This document shows positions 1-7,708 of a DNA stretch of 63,001 nucleotides, piece by piece. The position numbers and the translations under genes were made by a program. The stretch lies in contig JBHADF010000022.1 in NCBI GenBank assembly GCA_041854955.1, positions 1 through 63,001 on the forward strand, read 5' to 3'. Each line of letters starts with the position of its first letter. Position 1 is the stretch's first letter. The stretch comes from CAMENZ01 sp041854955 (lineage in GTDB: Bacteria; Bacillota; Clostridia; Peptostreptococcales; Anaerovoracaceae). The notes beneath the pieces are model-generated. The model had not been told where the DNA came from. It saw nothing but the letters and a program-made list of their open reading frames with translations, and made no database searches.

Positions 1-147
1 GTAGGCTTGACGGAATTGGATTCCACTTCCGCAAAGGCCGACTCCAAGGTGGATCATGTGAGCGGTGCCACCATTTCCTCAAACGGAGTTCATTACGGCG
101 TATATGCAGCCCTTGAACAGTTTAAGTTAGTAGGAGGTGCTGAATAA
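1..147 (+). CDS. rnfG: RnfG, C-terminal fragment (electron transport complex subunit G)
   Basis: This is only the last 48 codons of the gene; the window begins inside it. The frame contains the SGAT motif (Thr at fragment residue 24), which in RnfG carries a covalently bound FMN attached through a phosphoester to the threonine. RnfG is a membrane-anchored, extracytoplasmic-facing subunit of the ion-pumping ferredoxin:NAD+ oxidoreductase. The stop codon overlaps the rnfE start (TAATG), so the two are translationally coupled, as in other rnf operons. The flavin would be attached by the ApbE encoded at 4276. The identification rests on SGAT plus the following rnfE-rnfA-rnfB order. Confidence 0.93.
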   Translation, partial: VGLTELDSTSAKADSKVDHVSGATISSNGVHYGVYAALEQFKLVGGAE

Positions 148-863
148 TGGAAAATAAAGTAAGCAAATTAGCTATTCTGACGAAGGGTATAATCAAGGAA
201 AACCCCAACCTGGTATTGCTTTTGGGAACCTGTCCCACTTTGGCAACTACCTCATCTGCCATCAACGGTGCAGGTATGGGTGTTTCCGCCATGGCAGTAT
301 TGATCTGTTCCAACATCGTAATATCCCTTCTGTCAAAGATAATACCCGATAAGGTAAGAATCCCTTGTTATATCGTAGTAATAGCCGGATTCGTAACTCT
401 GGTTCAGTTCATACTGCAGGCCTTCGTTACATCCCTCTATGAGTCCTTGGGACTGTTCATACCCCTTATCGTTGTAAACTGTATCATCCTGGGCCGTGCG
501 GAAATGTTTGCATCTAAAAACGGTGTCATCGATTCTGCACTGGACGGCATAGGAATGGGACTTGGTTTTACTCTGTCACTGACCTTCATAGGTGCCATCA
601 GAGAGCTTATAGGAGCAGGTACCATCTTCGGTTTTGCTCTTCCTTGGCTCAGCGACCATCCTATGATGATTATAGCTCTGGCTCCCGGCGGCTTCTTCGT
701 GTATGCTTGTGCCATAGCCATCGTAAACGCTATAATCAATTCCAAGGGCGGAAAGCCTCGTGAATTCGGATGTGAAGGCTGTATGCTGGCATCCTCCTGC
801 AATCAGGAAAAATGCCTTTCAGAGCTTGACGGCATTCAGATAAAGAAAGGAGTTGAAGCATAA
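147..863 (+). CDS. rnfE: RnfE, membrane subunit of the Rnf complex
   Basis: The 238-residue protein has about six hydrophobic membrane segments and the RnfE/NqrD signatures GTCPTLA (Cys29) and VNCIILGRAEMFA (Cys112). In this family these cysteines, together with the matching pair in RnfA, hold a [2Fe-2S] cluster in the membrane that passes electrons across the complex. Its start overlaps the rnfG stop and its stop overlaps the rnfA start by one base. Unusual is the C-terminal tail after the last membrane segment, which carries about four closely spaced cysteines (GCEGC, then two more), suggesting an extra metal or disulfide site; this is inference. Confidence 0.95.
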   Translation: MENKVSKLAILTKGIIKENPNLVLLLGTCPTLATTSSAINGAGMGVSAMAVLICSNIVISLLSKIIPDKVRIPCYIVVIAGFVTLVQFILQAFVTSLYESLGLFIPLIVVNCIILGRAEMFASKNGVIDSALDGIGMGLGFTLSLTFIGAIRELIGAGTIFGFALPWLSDHPMMIIALAPGGFFVYACAIAIVNAIINSKGGKPREFGCEGCMLASSCNQEKCLSELDGIQIKKGVEA

Positions 864-1441
864 TGGGACATTATTTGACTATATTGATAGGAATAATTCT
901 GGTAAATAACTATGTTTTGGCTCAGTTCTTAGGTATATGTCCTTTCCTGGGTGTATCCAAAAAGCTGGACTCTGCCATAGGTATGGGTATTGCGGTTATC
1001 TTCGTAATGCTCCTGGCTACAGCAGCCACATGGCCTATCATGGGCGTGCTCAACGACTTTGAAATCGGCTATTTGCAGACCATCGTATTCATTCTCATCA
1101 TAGCCTCACTGGTACAGTTCGTTGAGATGGTAATGAAGAAATTCCTGCCGGCTCTCCACAGATCCCTGGGAGTTTATCTTCCTCTGATAACTACCAACTG
1201 TGCCGTGCTGGGCGTATGTATTTCCAATATTGATGAAGGCTACAACTATCTGGAATCCTTGGTTAATTCCTTTGGTGCCGGCGTAGGCTTCCTCTTGGCT
1301 ATGATAATATTCTCCGGAATGAGAAGAAAGCTGGACGGCAACACTGCTGTTCCCAAGCCCTTCCAGGGAGTACCTATCATCATGGTGGCAGCTGCCATTC
1401 TTTCCATGGCATTCATGGGATTCGGCGGCTTGGTAGGATAG
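863..1441 (+). CDS. rnfA: RnfA, membrane subunit of the Rnf complex
   Basis: The 192-residue, six-segment membrane protein is the paralogous partner of RnfE. It shows the NNYVLAQFLGICPFLGVS signature (Cys26) and TTNCAVLG (Cys113), the two cysteines expected to co-ligate the intramembrane [2Fe-2S] cluster with RnfE. Length matches the family. The gene overlaps rnfE by one base and is followed 15 bp later by rnfB, which has its own AAGGAGG ribosome site, so the four genes form one transcript that begins upstream of the window. Confidence 0.96.
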   Translation: MGHYLTILIGIILVNNYVLAQFLGICPFLGVSKKLDSAIGMGIAVIFVMLLATAATWPIMGVLNDFEIGYLQTIVFILIIASLVQFVEMVMKKFLPALHRSLGVYLPLITTNCAVLGVCISNIDEGYNYLESLVNSFGAGVGFLLAMIIFSGMRRKLDGNTAVPKPFQGVPIIMVAAAILSMAFMGFGGLVG

Positions 1442-1456
1442 AAGGAGGCGAAAGAT

Positions 1457-2338
1457 ATGCAAGCAATTTTAATACCTGTAGCTTTAGTAGTAGGCCTCAG
1501 CTTCGCCTTTGCAGTAGTTTTGACCATTGCAGCGAAAGTGTTCTTCGTGCCTGTTGATGAGACAGTGGCCAACCTGAGAGCCGAAATGCCCGGAGCAAAC
1601 TGCGGAGCCTGCGGCTATGCGGGATGTGACGATTATGCCAACGCTTTGGCGGCTGACCCTTCCATCGGTGCAAACAGATGCCCCGTAGGAGGTGCCGAGG
1701 TAGCCGAAAAGCTGGCTGCCATTTTAGGCATAGATGCGGGATCCAGCGAGAAGAACGTTGCAGTAGTAATGTGTAACGGAAATCATAATGCGGCTTCCAG
1801 CATAATGGAATATAAAGGACTTCTTACCTGCTCCGCTGCAAAACAGCTTTACGGCGGAATGAAGACCTGTAAATACGGATGTATGGGCTTGGGAGACTGC
1901 GTAAGCGTTTGCCAGTTCGGCGCCATCAAGATTTGCAACGGCGTAGCCGTAGTAGCAAGAGACCTGTGTACTGCCTGCGGTGCCTGTGCTAAGGCTTGTC
2001 CCAACAGCCTCATAAGAATTTCTCCGGAAAAGAACAAGGTCATCGTACAGTGCAGCTCCAAGGATAAGGGAGCCGTGGCCAGAAAGGCCTGTTCCAATGC
2101 CTGCATAGGCTGCGGAAAATGCTTCAAGGTCTGCAAGTTTGACGCTATCACCATAGAGAACAACCTGGCGTACATAGACCCTGAAAAGTGCAAGAACTGC
2201 GGAATGTGCGAAAAGGAATGTCCTACGGGAGCCATCATCAATCTCAGAAAGAAGAGAGTTCCTCAGGAGACGGACCTGCAGCCCGTGCCCACACCGGCCG
2301 CTGCCGTTGAAGCCCCTACAGCAGAAGCAGGAGCATAA
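1457..2338 (+). CDS. rnfB: RnfB, multi-cluster ferredoxin-like subunit of the Rnf complex
   Basis: RnfB is the ferredoxin-entry subunit. The 293-residue protein starts with one membrane helix (about residues 3-27), followed by the Fe-S domain CGACGYAGC (about residues 50-58) with a later cysteine. A further cysteine group and successive CxxCxxCxxxC ferredoxin modules follow (LCTACGACAKAC, ACIGCGKCFKVC, KCKNCGMCEKEC), so it can hold a chain of [4Fe-4S] clusters. The Pro/Ala/Glu-rich C-terminal tail is low complexity. A strong terminator follows directly, marking the end of the rnf operon in the usual C-D-G-E-A-B order. Confidence 0.96.
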   Translation: MQAILIPVALVVGLSFAFAVVLTIAAKVFFVPVDETVANLRAEMPGANCGACGYAGCDDYANALAADPSIGANRCPVGGAEVAEKLAAILGIDAGSSEKNVAVVMCNGNHNAASSIMEYKGLLTCSAAKQLYGGMKTCKYGCMGLGDCVSVCQFGAIKICNGVAVVARDLCTACGACAKACPNSLIRISPEKNKVIVQCSSKDKGAVARKACSNACIGCGKCFKVCKFDAITIENNLAYIDPEKCKNCGMCEKECPTGAIINLRKKRVPQETDLQPVPTPAAAVEAPTAEAGA

Positions 2339-2356
2339 ACTCTATATGAAAAGCAT

Positions 2357-2391
2357 AAAATCCCCCGAAATAATTTTCGGGGGATTTTTGG
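2357..2391 (+). terminator. Intrinsic terminator of the rnf operon
   Basis: Two arms built on TCCCCCGAAA and TTTCGGGGGA flank a very short loop and are followed by a run of T. The stem is perfect and A/T-flanked, so it could work in both directions. Confidence 0.9.
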
Positions 2392-2463
2392 TGCAGTGAT
2401 ATATTGGGGCTTATAGGACAAAAAGGGTGAACTCGGAAAACAGAATTCAGCAATCTTTAGCTT

Positions 2464-3300
2464 TTAGAGGGAGGGGTAAAAAAGTCTGTTCTTCTGCCGC
2501 TCCCCGCCATACATGGCTTCCAGCTCTTCCTTGTGATAGATGAAGCCCGGATCATCGAAGAATTTAGCCTTTACGGGGCATTTTTTCACGCAGGCCCCGC
2601 ACTTTATGCAGATGCCGCTTATGAGGGAAAAGTCCTCCTTGTCGATGGCTCCCATGGGGCATTGATCGGCGCACAGACCGCAGCGGATGCAGCTTTTCAG
2701 AGTCTTAGGCTTAACCTTTCGTATATCTATGAATACGCCCTTCCTGTCACGAGGCTGGTAGTATGGGGCGTCTCCGTCTCCGGAGATTTCCGCCCGACCG
2801 GCAGCCAACTCTTCTAAAGCTGACGCCTTCACCGATTCCCCCAGGGCTTTGGAAAATCGGGAAACCTCCTGCAAATCCTCTCCATCGGGTCGACCAGCTC
2901 CCAGGGTATATGAAAAGCTGTGCTCTGCGGCAAAGGCTCCTCCTGCAAAGGGGGTGAAGCCCTTAGAATCTAAGATTTTCCATAATTCAGCCAGGGAATT
3001 GTCGAAATTTCTGTTGCCGAAGGTGACCATGGCCACAGCCAAGGCACCCTCACCTTCCATGGTGTCCAAATAGGGCAACATTAAATTGGGAAGCTTTCCC
3101 GCATAGGTGGGCATGGCAAAGACAACAAGGGAGTCGGGCCCCAAGGCAGGGAAATTCTCCCGCATTTTAGGCAGGGTAAAGTCATAGGCCTTTAAGGGAG
3201 CGTCCAGGCTATGGCTGAGGCCTTCCCCCATAGCTTTGGCTATTTTCTCCGTCGTTCCCGCGGGACTGAAATAAATTGTCCAAACCTCTTTAATCTTCAT
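2464..3300 (-). CDS. EFR1-type flavodoxin/ferredoxin fusion protein
   Basis: The 278-residue protein begins with a flavodoxin-like domain (YFSPAGTTEKIAKAM phosphate-binding loop near residue 11) and ends with two ferredoxin modules (CIRCGLCADQCP and CIKCGACVKKCP), the layout of the EFR1 family. It probably shuttles electrons between ferredoxin-linked reactions; the partner is unknown. I chose the start at 3300 (MKIKEV) rather than an in-frame ATG at 3327, because GGAAAGGA lies a few bases upstream and the longer form would begin right at the stop of the upstream gene. It is the last gene of a three-gene minus-strand unit next to rnf. Confidence 0.85.
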   Translation of the reverse strand: MKIKEVWTIYFSPAGTTEKIAKAMGEGLSHSLDAPLKAYDFTLPKMRENFPALGPDSLVVFAMPTYAGKLPNLMLPYLDTMEGEGALAVAMVTFGNRNFDNSLAELWKILDSKGFTPFAGGAFAAEHSFSYTLGAGRPDGEDLQEVSRFSKALGESVKASALEELAAGRAEISGDGDAPYYQPRDRKGVFIDIRKVKPKTLKSCIRCGLCADQCPMGAIDKEDFSLISGICIKCGACVKKCPVKAKFFDDPGFIYHKEELEAMYGGERQKNRLFYPSL

Positions 3301-3327
3301 GGCAAATCCTTTCCTGTTTAAATACAA

Positions 3328-3882
3328 TCAAGCTATGGATTTTGGCAACCGCCTTTCTACCTGATAAGCCAAGAAGCCTGTCAGCACGCCGCTGGCAATT
3401 CCTGCGAACACCAGTATGGAAAAGTAGGACATAAGGCTCCAGCTGGAAAGAAGGAAGGATGCCACCACCAGCTGTCCGAAATTATGAATGACTCCGCCGG
3501 CCATACTCACCCCCACCATACTGAAAGTTTTGGACCTGTAAAGCAGGTACATGATCAGCAGGCTCAAAATTCCGCCGGCCAGGCCGTAAATGATACCGAA
3601 AAACCCGCTGAAGAGCAGTCCCGCAGCCACAATTCTGGCACAGTTTATGGTAAAGGCATACTTAAAGCCTAAACGATACATGGCTATGATGATGACCAGG
3701 TTGGCTATTCCCAGCTTGACCCCCGGTATGGGAATGGGCACGGGAATCAGGAACTCTATATAGGAGAAGATTATGGCCAAAGCGGCGAACATGGCGCTAT
3801 AAGCCAGCCTTTTAGTGGAGCGGGAATAGCTTTCCGGAGACTTGGCCTTCCCTGGCTTTTTATCTTTACTGAGAGATGACAT
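3328..3882 (-). CDS. Gx transporter family membrane protein (heptaprenyl diphosphate synthase component I-like)
   Basis: The 184-residue protein has a basic cytoplasmic N terminus (about 25 residues) and about five hydrophobic segments, with the motif IPVPIPIPGVKLGIANLV typical of the Hpre_diP_synt_I / Gx transporter family. Function is unproven. The family is recurrently encoded beside NusG-domain-II proteins and ApbE in Firmicutes electron-transfer loci, which fits here. The start has a GGGAGGTGATG ribosome site and overlaps the upstream NusG-II gene by 17 bp, so the two are translationally coupled. Confidence 0.82.
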   Translation of the reverse strand: MSSLSKDKKPGKAKSPESYSRSTKRLAYSAMFAALAIIFSYIEFLIPVPIPIPGVKLGIANLVIIIAMYRLGFKYAFTINCARIVAAGLLFSGFFGIIYGLAGGILSLLIMYLLYRSKTFSMVGVSMAGGVIHNFGQLVVASFLLSSWSLMSYFSILVFAGIASGVLTGFLAYQVERRLPKSIA

Positions 3883-4237
3883 CTACATCACCTCCCGAAT
3901 TCTTATCTCCTAAAATTTCCACCACCACCTTGTTAGGCAGACAGACGATGGAATCTTTGGTTCGTGAAATGGCACCCTCGTGGACGCAACGCTGGTTTTT
4001 ACAGCTTGAATAAGACATTTGAACTGTGCCGTCTTTTATGGTAATATGATTGACATGGCCGCCTCGGTCTATCTCTATGGTCTGATCCTCCGACAGGGAA
4101 TATATGCCGTAGGGCTTCCCGTCTACGGTGACGGAAACCTTGCTGCCGGTTACGGAGCCGGAAAAGGTGAGAAAGCCTGTGCCCAGTCCCAGTACAATCA
4201 GCCCTATCAAGAGAAAAATATCAGCTTTTTTTATCAT
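3866..4237 (-). CDS. NusG domain II-containing membrane-anchored protein
   Basis: The 123-residue protein has one N-terminal membrane helix (about residues 7-25) followed by a small beta domain of the NusG_II type with the conserved CxxxxCVHEGAI segment (two cysteines) and CLPNKVVVEI. Despite the name these proteins are extracytoplasmic and unrelated in role to transcription factor NusG. They are commonly found beside Gx-family proteins, ApbE and Rnf or other flavinylated electron-transfer systems; an accessory role in that process is inference. It is the first gene of the minus-strand unit and is divergent from apbE with only 38 bp between them. Confidence 0.82.
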   Translation of the reverse strand: MIKKADIFLLIGLIVLGLGTGFLTFSGSVTGSKVSVTVDGKPYGIYSLSEDQTIEIDRGGHVNHITIKDGTVQMSYSSCKNQRCVHEGAISRTKDSIVCLPNKVVVEILGDKNSGGDVDVISQ

Positions 4238-4275
4238 AAAATCTCCTTACGAAAGGTAAATATAGGTTCTCATAA

Positions 4276-5433
4276 ATGAAAACGAGGAAAAATATAAAAA
4301 TATTAACCCTGATTACCCTTTTGCTTACACTGATTATACCACAGTTAGGCTGCACTTTGAATAATGAAAATCAGCCGGCGGAAAACCATGGCTATGAAAA
4401 AACCACCTTTGCTCTGGACACGGTTTGCACCATAACCATATACGGGGCCGGGAAAAATTCCGACAACCCTTCCCAAAGCCCGGAGGAAAGGGCGATGAAG
4501 CTTATAGAAGAGGGCTTTTCGGAGCTGGCACGCTATGAGAAAATGCTGAGCAAAACCGTTGAAACCTCAGATATTTCCAAGATAAACGGAGCAGGAGGAA
4601 AGGCAGTTAAAGTATCCGCCGAAACCATGGAGGTCATAGAAAAGGGTCTCTATTACAGCAAGCTGTCAGAGGGGGCCTTCGACATTACCTGCGGAGCCTT
4701 GACGGACCTGTGGGATTTTCACCGGGGTGGGGGGGAAGACCATATAGGCAAGGTGGTTCCTTCCCGGGAAAAGCTGGTTGAGGCCGTAAAACATGTAGAT
4801 TACAGAAAAGTAGAAATAGATAAGGAAAAGTCTACGGTCAGATTGTCGGACCCGGCTATGAAGCTGGATTTAGGCGGTATAGCCAAGGGCTTTATAGCCG
4901 ACAAGCTCTGCGACTACCTGAAAGCTAAGGGGGCTACGGGAGCTACCGTAAACTTAGGGGGTAATATCGCCGCCTTCGGAGGAAAACCCAAAGCCTTTTT
5001 CGATAAAGCCGGAGATGTGGATTTTGTGCCCTTCAGATTGGGAATAAAAAATCCCCTGTCTCCTGAGGGGGATTTGCTGGGAATATATGAGGCGAAGGAT
5101 TTTACCGTGGTCACCTCCGGCACCTACGAAAGGTATTTCGTCGTAGACGGAGTAAAATATCACCATATTTTAGACACTAAGACGGGAATGCCGGCAGATA
5201 CGAAGGTCCTTCAGGTTACCATAACCGCTCCCGAAGGAAAATCTGCTGACTGTGACGGACTTTCCACCACCTGCCTTTCCATAGGGCCGGAAAAGGGCAA
5301 GCTGCTGCTGGACAAGGTCAACAAAGAGTCAGGCTCAAAGGGAGGCTTTGAGGCTATCTTTATTATGGCCGACGGAGAGAGAATCATGACGAATCCGGAT
5401 TCTCAATTTCAGGTAAACCATGTGCAGGGCTGA
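4276..5433 (+). CDS. apbE: FAD:protein FMN transferase (ApbE), lipoprotein
   Basis: ApbE transfers FMN from FAD to the threonine of (S/T)GAT motifs, so RnfG (SGAT seen at residue 24 of the fragment) and RnfD are the obvious substrates. The 385-residue protein starts with a lipoprotein signal ending at Cys26 (PQLGC), which places it outside the membrane where RnfG's flavin sits. Family motifs visible include ALDTVCTITIYG near the N terminus, LDLGGIAKGFIADKL in the centre and VTSGTYERYF with HHILDTKTGMPA in the C-terminal half. It lies divergent to the NusG-II/Gx/EFR1 unit and 1.9 kb downstream of rnfB. Confidence 0.94.
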   Translation: MKTRKNIKILTLITLLLTLIIPQLGCTLNNENQPAENHGYEKTTFALDTVCTITIYGAGKNSDNPSQSPEERAMKLIEEGFSELARYEKMLSKTVETSDISKINGAGGKAVKVSAETMEVIEKGLYYSKLSEGAFDITCGALTDLWDFHRGGGEDHIGKVVPSREKLVEAVKHVDYRKVEIDKEKSTVRLSDPAMKLDLGGIAKGFIADKLCDYLKAKGATGATVNLGGNIAAFGGKPKAFFDKAGDVDFVPFRLGIKNPLSPEGDLLGIYEAKDFTVVTSGTYERYFVVDGVKYHHILDTKTGMPADTKVLQVTITAPEGKSADCDGLSTTCLSIGPEKGKLLLDKVNKESGSKGGFEAIFIMADGERIMTNPDSQFQVNHVQG

Positions 5434-5483
5434 TGAGCTTGGAGGGGTCACCCATTTCCTATGAAAGGTGGAGAGCCGAAACT

Positions 5484-6869
5484 CTAAAGCTTCCAGCTTT
5501 CTACCAAGGATTCAATAAGGGGGTCTATCCTGTCTAAGGGCAGTTGGCTGTAGTAAAAGGAAAGGGCGCTGGTGTTCTGGTCGCTTATGCGAGACACGGG
5601 AACAAGTTGAAGTCCGAGGGATTTTGCTTTAAGGCAAAGCTCCTCGGCTTTTTGATTGGACTGAACCAGCAGGTTCAGGGTGATGCCCGATTTGGTGTCC
5701 AAGGCCACGATCTTTCCCCTGCCATGGTGATGTATGGAGGCTAAAACCGTCTCCAACTTTCTGGCGTAGAGGGAACGCAGCCTGCGTATCCCCGTATAGT
5801 AGTGGCCTTCCTCCATGAAAAAGGCCAGAGTGAGCTGCTCGGCCTTGGAGCAGGTCTGGGTGTATTGAGATTTTATGCTCTTAAAGATTTCTGCCAAATC
5901 CGGTGGCAGCACCATATATGAAATTTTCACCGCAGGAAAGAGGGTGGAGGAAAAGGAGCCTAAGTAAACCACTCTATTGTCCTTGTCCAAGCCTTGCATG
6001 GCGGGAACCGGCTTGCCAAAATATCTCAGCTCGCTGTCGTAATCGTCTTCGATGATTATGCTGTTGTTGTCCTTGGCCCACTTCAGCAGTTGGTGGCGGC
6101 GGCCTATGGGCATAACTGCTCCTGTGGGGAACTGGTTAGAGGGGCTCACGTACACCGCCGAAGAAATATTTGAGGGAAGCTGCTCGATGGAGATACCTTC
6201 TTGGGAAACGGGAATGTGGAGCACCGTGAAGCCGCCGTCGGTAAACATACTTTGCACGGGCAGGTAGCCGGGAGCCTCCAGAGAAACGAGACTGATGCCT
6301 ATACGGCTCAGAATACGGGAAAGATGGCCTGTAATCTGCTGTGTTCCGGCACCTATGACTATCTGCTCGGGAGAAGCGTTTACCCCTCGGAAGCGATATA
6401 TATATCGGGAAATTTCCCTTCTTAAGGGGAGTTCTCCCTGGGTATCGCCCTCAAACATGAGCAGCTCCGAGCATTGGTTGAAAACCCGAGCAGCACATTT
6501 TTTCCACTTTACGAAATCGAAGACCTGAGGGTCATAGATGTAGGGCGAAGGGGGATAGATTTCGCCATCTTCTCTTTTTTCGGCGTCCTCGGTCTCGGAA
6601 GCAGGTGAAGCCTCAGCGGGAAAAACATTGGATATGTAGAATCCGGAGTGAGGGCGGCTGTTTATATAACCCTCTACCAACAGCTGGCTGTAAGCTAAAT
6701 CCACCGTAGTTATGCTGACGGCCAGTTCCTTGGCCAAGCGGCGCAGGGAAGGCAGCTTCTCACCGGAGACCATATCTCCCGACAAAATCTGGACCTTGAC
6801 TGCCTCGTAAATCTGTATGTACAGAAAATCTGAATTACTGTCATTATAATTTAGTATTATAGGCTTCAT
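5484..6869 (-). CDS. MocR/PdxR-type GntR regulator with aminotransferase-like domain
   Basis: The protein has a GntR winged-helix domain (about residues 13-80, KLPSLRRLAKELAVSITTVDLAYSQL) and a C-terminal fold-type-I aminotransferase-like domain. The start at 6869 (MKPIIL) has GGAGG about nine bases upstream; a longer in-frame form to 6932 lacks this. The aminotransferase domain keeps EDDYDSELRY, but the segment that normally reads FSKTLFPxLRxGY reads FSSTLFPAVKISY, so the lysine that forms the Schiff base with PLP is serine here. It is divergent from an ECF transporter S component at 6991, its likely target. In related loci PdxR controls vitamin B6 uptake, but the missing lysine makes the ligand uncertain. 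Confidence 0.85.
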   Translation of the reverse strand: MKPIILNYNDSNSDFLYIQIYEAVKVQILSGDMVSGEKLPSLRRLAKELAVSITTVDLAYSQLLVEGYINSRPHSGFYISNVFPAEASPASETEDAEKREDGEIYPPSPYIYDPQVFDFVKWKKCAARVFNQCSELLMFEGDTQGELPLRREISRYIYRFRGVNASPEQIVIGAGTQQITGHLSRILSRIGISLVSLEAPGYLPVQSMFTDGGFTVLHIPVSQEGISIEQLPSNISSAVYVSPSNQFPTGAVMPIGRRHQLLKWAKDNNSIIIEDDYDSELRYFGKPVPAMQGLDKDNRVVYLGSFSSTLFPAVKISYMVLPPDLAEIFKSIKSQYTQTCSKAEQLTLAFFMEEGHYYTGIRRLRSLYARKLETVLASIHHHGRGKIVALDTKSGITLNLLVQSNQKAEELCLKAKSLGLQLVPVSRISDQNTSALSFYYSQLPLDRIDPLIESLVESWKL

Positions 6870-6886
6870 CCCTAAAAACCTCCGGA

Positions 6887-6948
6887 TTGTATATTTTAAA
6901 ATAAATAAAATTGAATATTTTATAGATAACACTTATGTAGTATTATAG
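6887..6948. promoter_or_regulatory. Divergent control region with direct repeats
   Basis: Between the MocR-type gene and the ECF gene are two direct copies of TTG(T/A)ATATTTTA, starting at 6887 and 6911 (24 bp apart). The 11-mer TAGTATTATAG occurs at 6938-6948 and again just inside the regulator gene at 6852-6862. MocR proteins commonly bind direct repeats in such divergent regions, so these are candidate operators. I could not assign a well-spaced -35/-10 pair. Confidence 0.4.
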
Positions 6949-6990
6949 TACGAGAAAAGGGAAAAGACAATAAAAAAGGAGAAAGAGAAA

Positions 6991-7557
6991 ATGACGAGAG
7001 ACGGAAAAACCAATTATATGGTGTTATCGGCCCTGATGATGGGACTTATAATGGTGTCTACCTTTACCTTTAAGATACCAAGCCCCTTTACACAGGGCTA
7101 TGTTCATCTTGGCGACACGATGATTTTCTTGGGGGTTCTGGTATTGGGCAAAAAAGGAGGAGCTTTGGCTTCGGCCTTAGGCTCAGCTCTGGCAGATCTT
7201 TTAGGCGGTTATGCCATATATGCTATCTGGACCTTTATAGTCAAGGGCCTCATGGCCTATGTTATGGGAGCTTTTGTGGAAGCTGCTTTAAAGAGCGATA
7301 AAAAGCATATTACCTTTTTAGGCGTTCCCCTCGTTGAAATCATAGGTATGGTCATAGGCGGAATCATAATGGTAGTAGGCTACGGCATAGTTGAAATGGC
7401 CCTTACGGGAAATATTATGATAGGAATTCTCAGCATGCCTCCCAATGTGGGACAGTTTGTGGTGGGAATGGTGCTGGCAGTAGCCCTGGCAGCCTCCCTG
7501 TATAAGACTCCGGCAAAGAAATATTTTGCTTACAGACTGGACGAAGTGGCCAAATAG
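6991..7557 (+). CDS. ECF transporter S component (substrate-binding membrane subunit)
   Basis: The 188-residue protein has about six hydrophobic segments and features of the ECF S-component family: basic N terminus, FTFKIPSPFTQGYVHLGD after the first helix, and the small-residue helix GGALASALGSALADLLGGY that contacts the energising module. It would use a shared EcfA/EcfT module encoded elsewhere. The divergent MocR/PdxR-type regulator points to a B6-like vitamin, but this is inference because that regulator lacks the PLP lysine. The gene stands alone: a GGAG ribosome site precedes it and a terminator follows. Confidence 0.82.
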   Translation: MTRDGKTNYMVLSALMMGLIMVSTFTFKIPSPFTQGYVHLGDTMIFLGVLVLGKKGGALASALGSALADLLGGYAIYAIWTFIVKGLMAYVMGAFVEAALKSDKKHITFLGVPLVEIIGMVIGGIIMVVGYGIVEMALTGNIMIGILSMPPNVGQFVVGMVLAVALAASLYKTPAKKYFAYRLDEVAK

Positions 7558-7581
7558 AAGTCAAAAAAAGATGAGAAAATC

Positions 7582-7625
7582 AACCCTGAGCTGCCAACTC
7601 TTAGGAGAGGGCACTCGGGGTTTTT
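7582..7625 (+). terminator. Intrinsic terminator after the ECF S component gene
   Basis: AACCCTGAG pairs with CTCGGGGTT (one G-T pair), with a further inner TGCC/GGCA pairing, and TTTTT follows. Confidence 0.75.
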
Positions 7626-7637
7626 CGATTTTCAATA

Positions 7638-7666
7638 TTGATACAGAGGGCTGAATATGGTATGCT
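7638..7666 (+). promoter_or_regulatory. Sigma-A promoter before the sirtuin gene
   Basis: TTGATA at 7638-7643 and TATGCT at 7661-7666 are 17 bp apart, with TGG just before the -10 acting as an extended element. It would drive the sirtuin-surE-isochorismatase-DUF2156 run. Confidence 0.6.
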
Positions 7667-7708
7667 TTTATAGTTAGAAATGTAAATTAAAGCCAAAGGA
7701 GGACAGTC

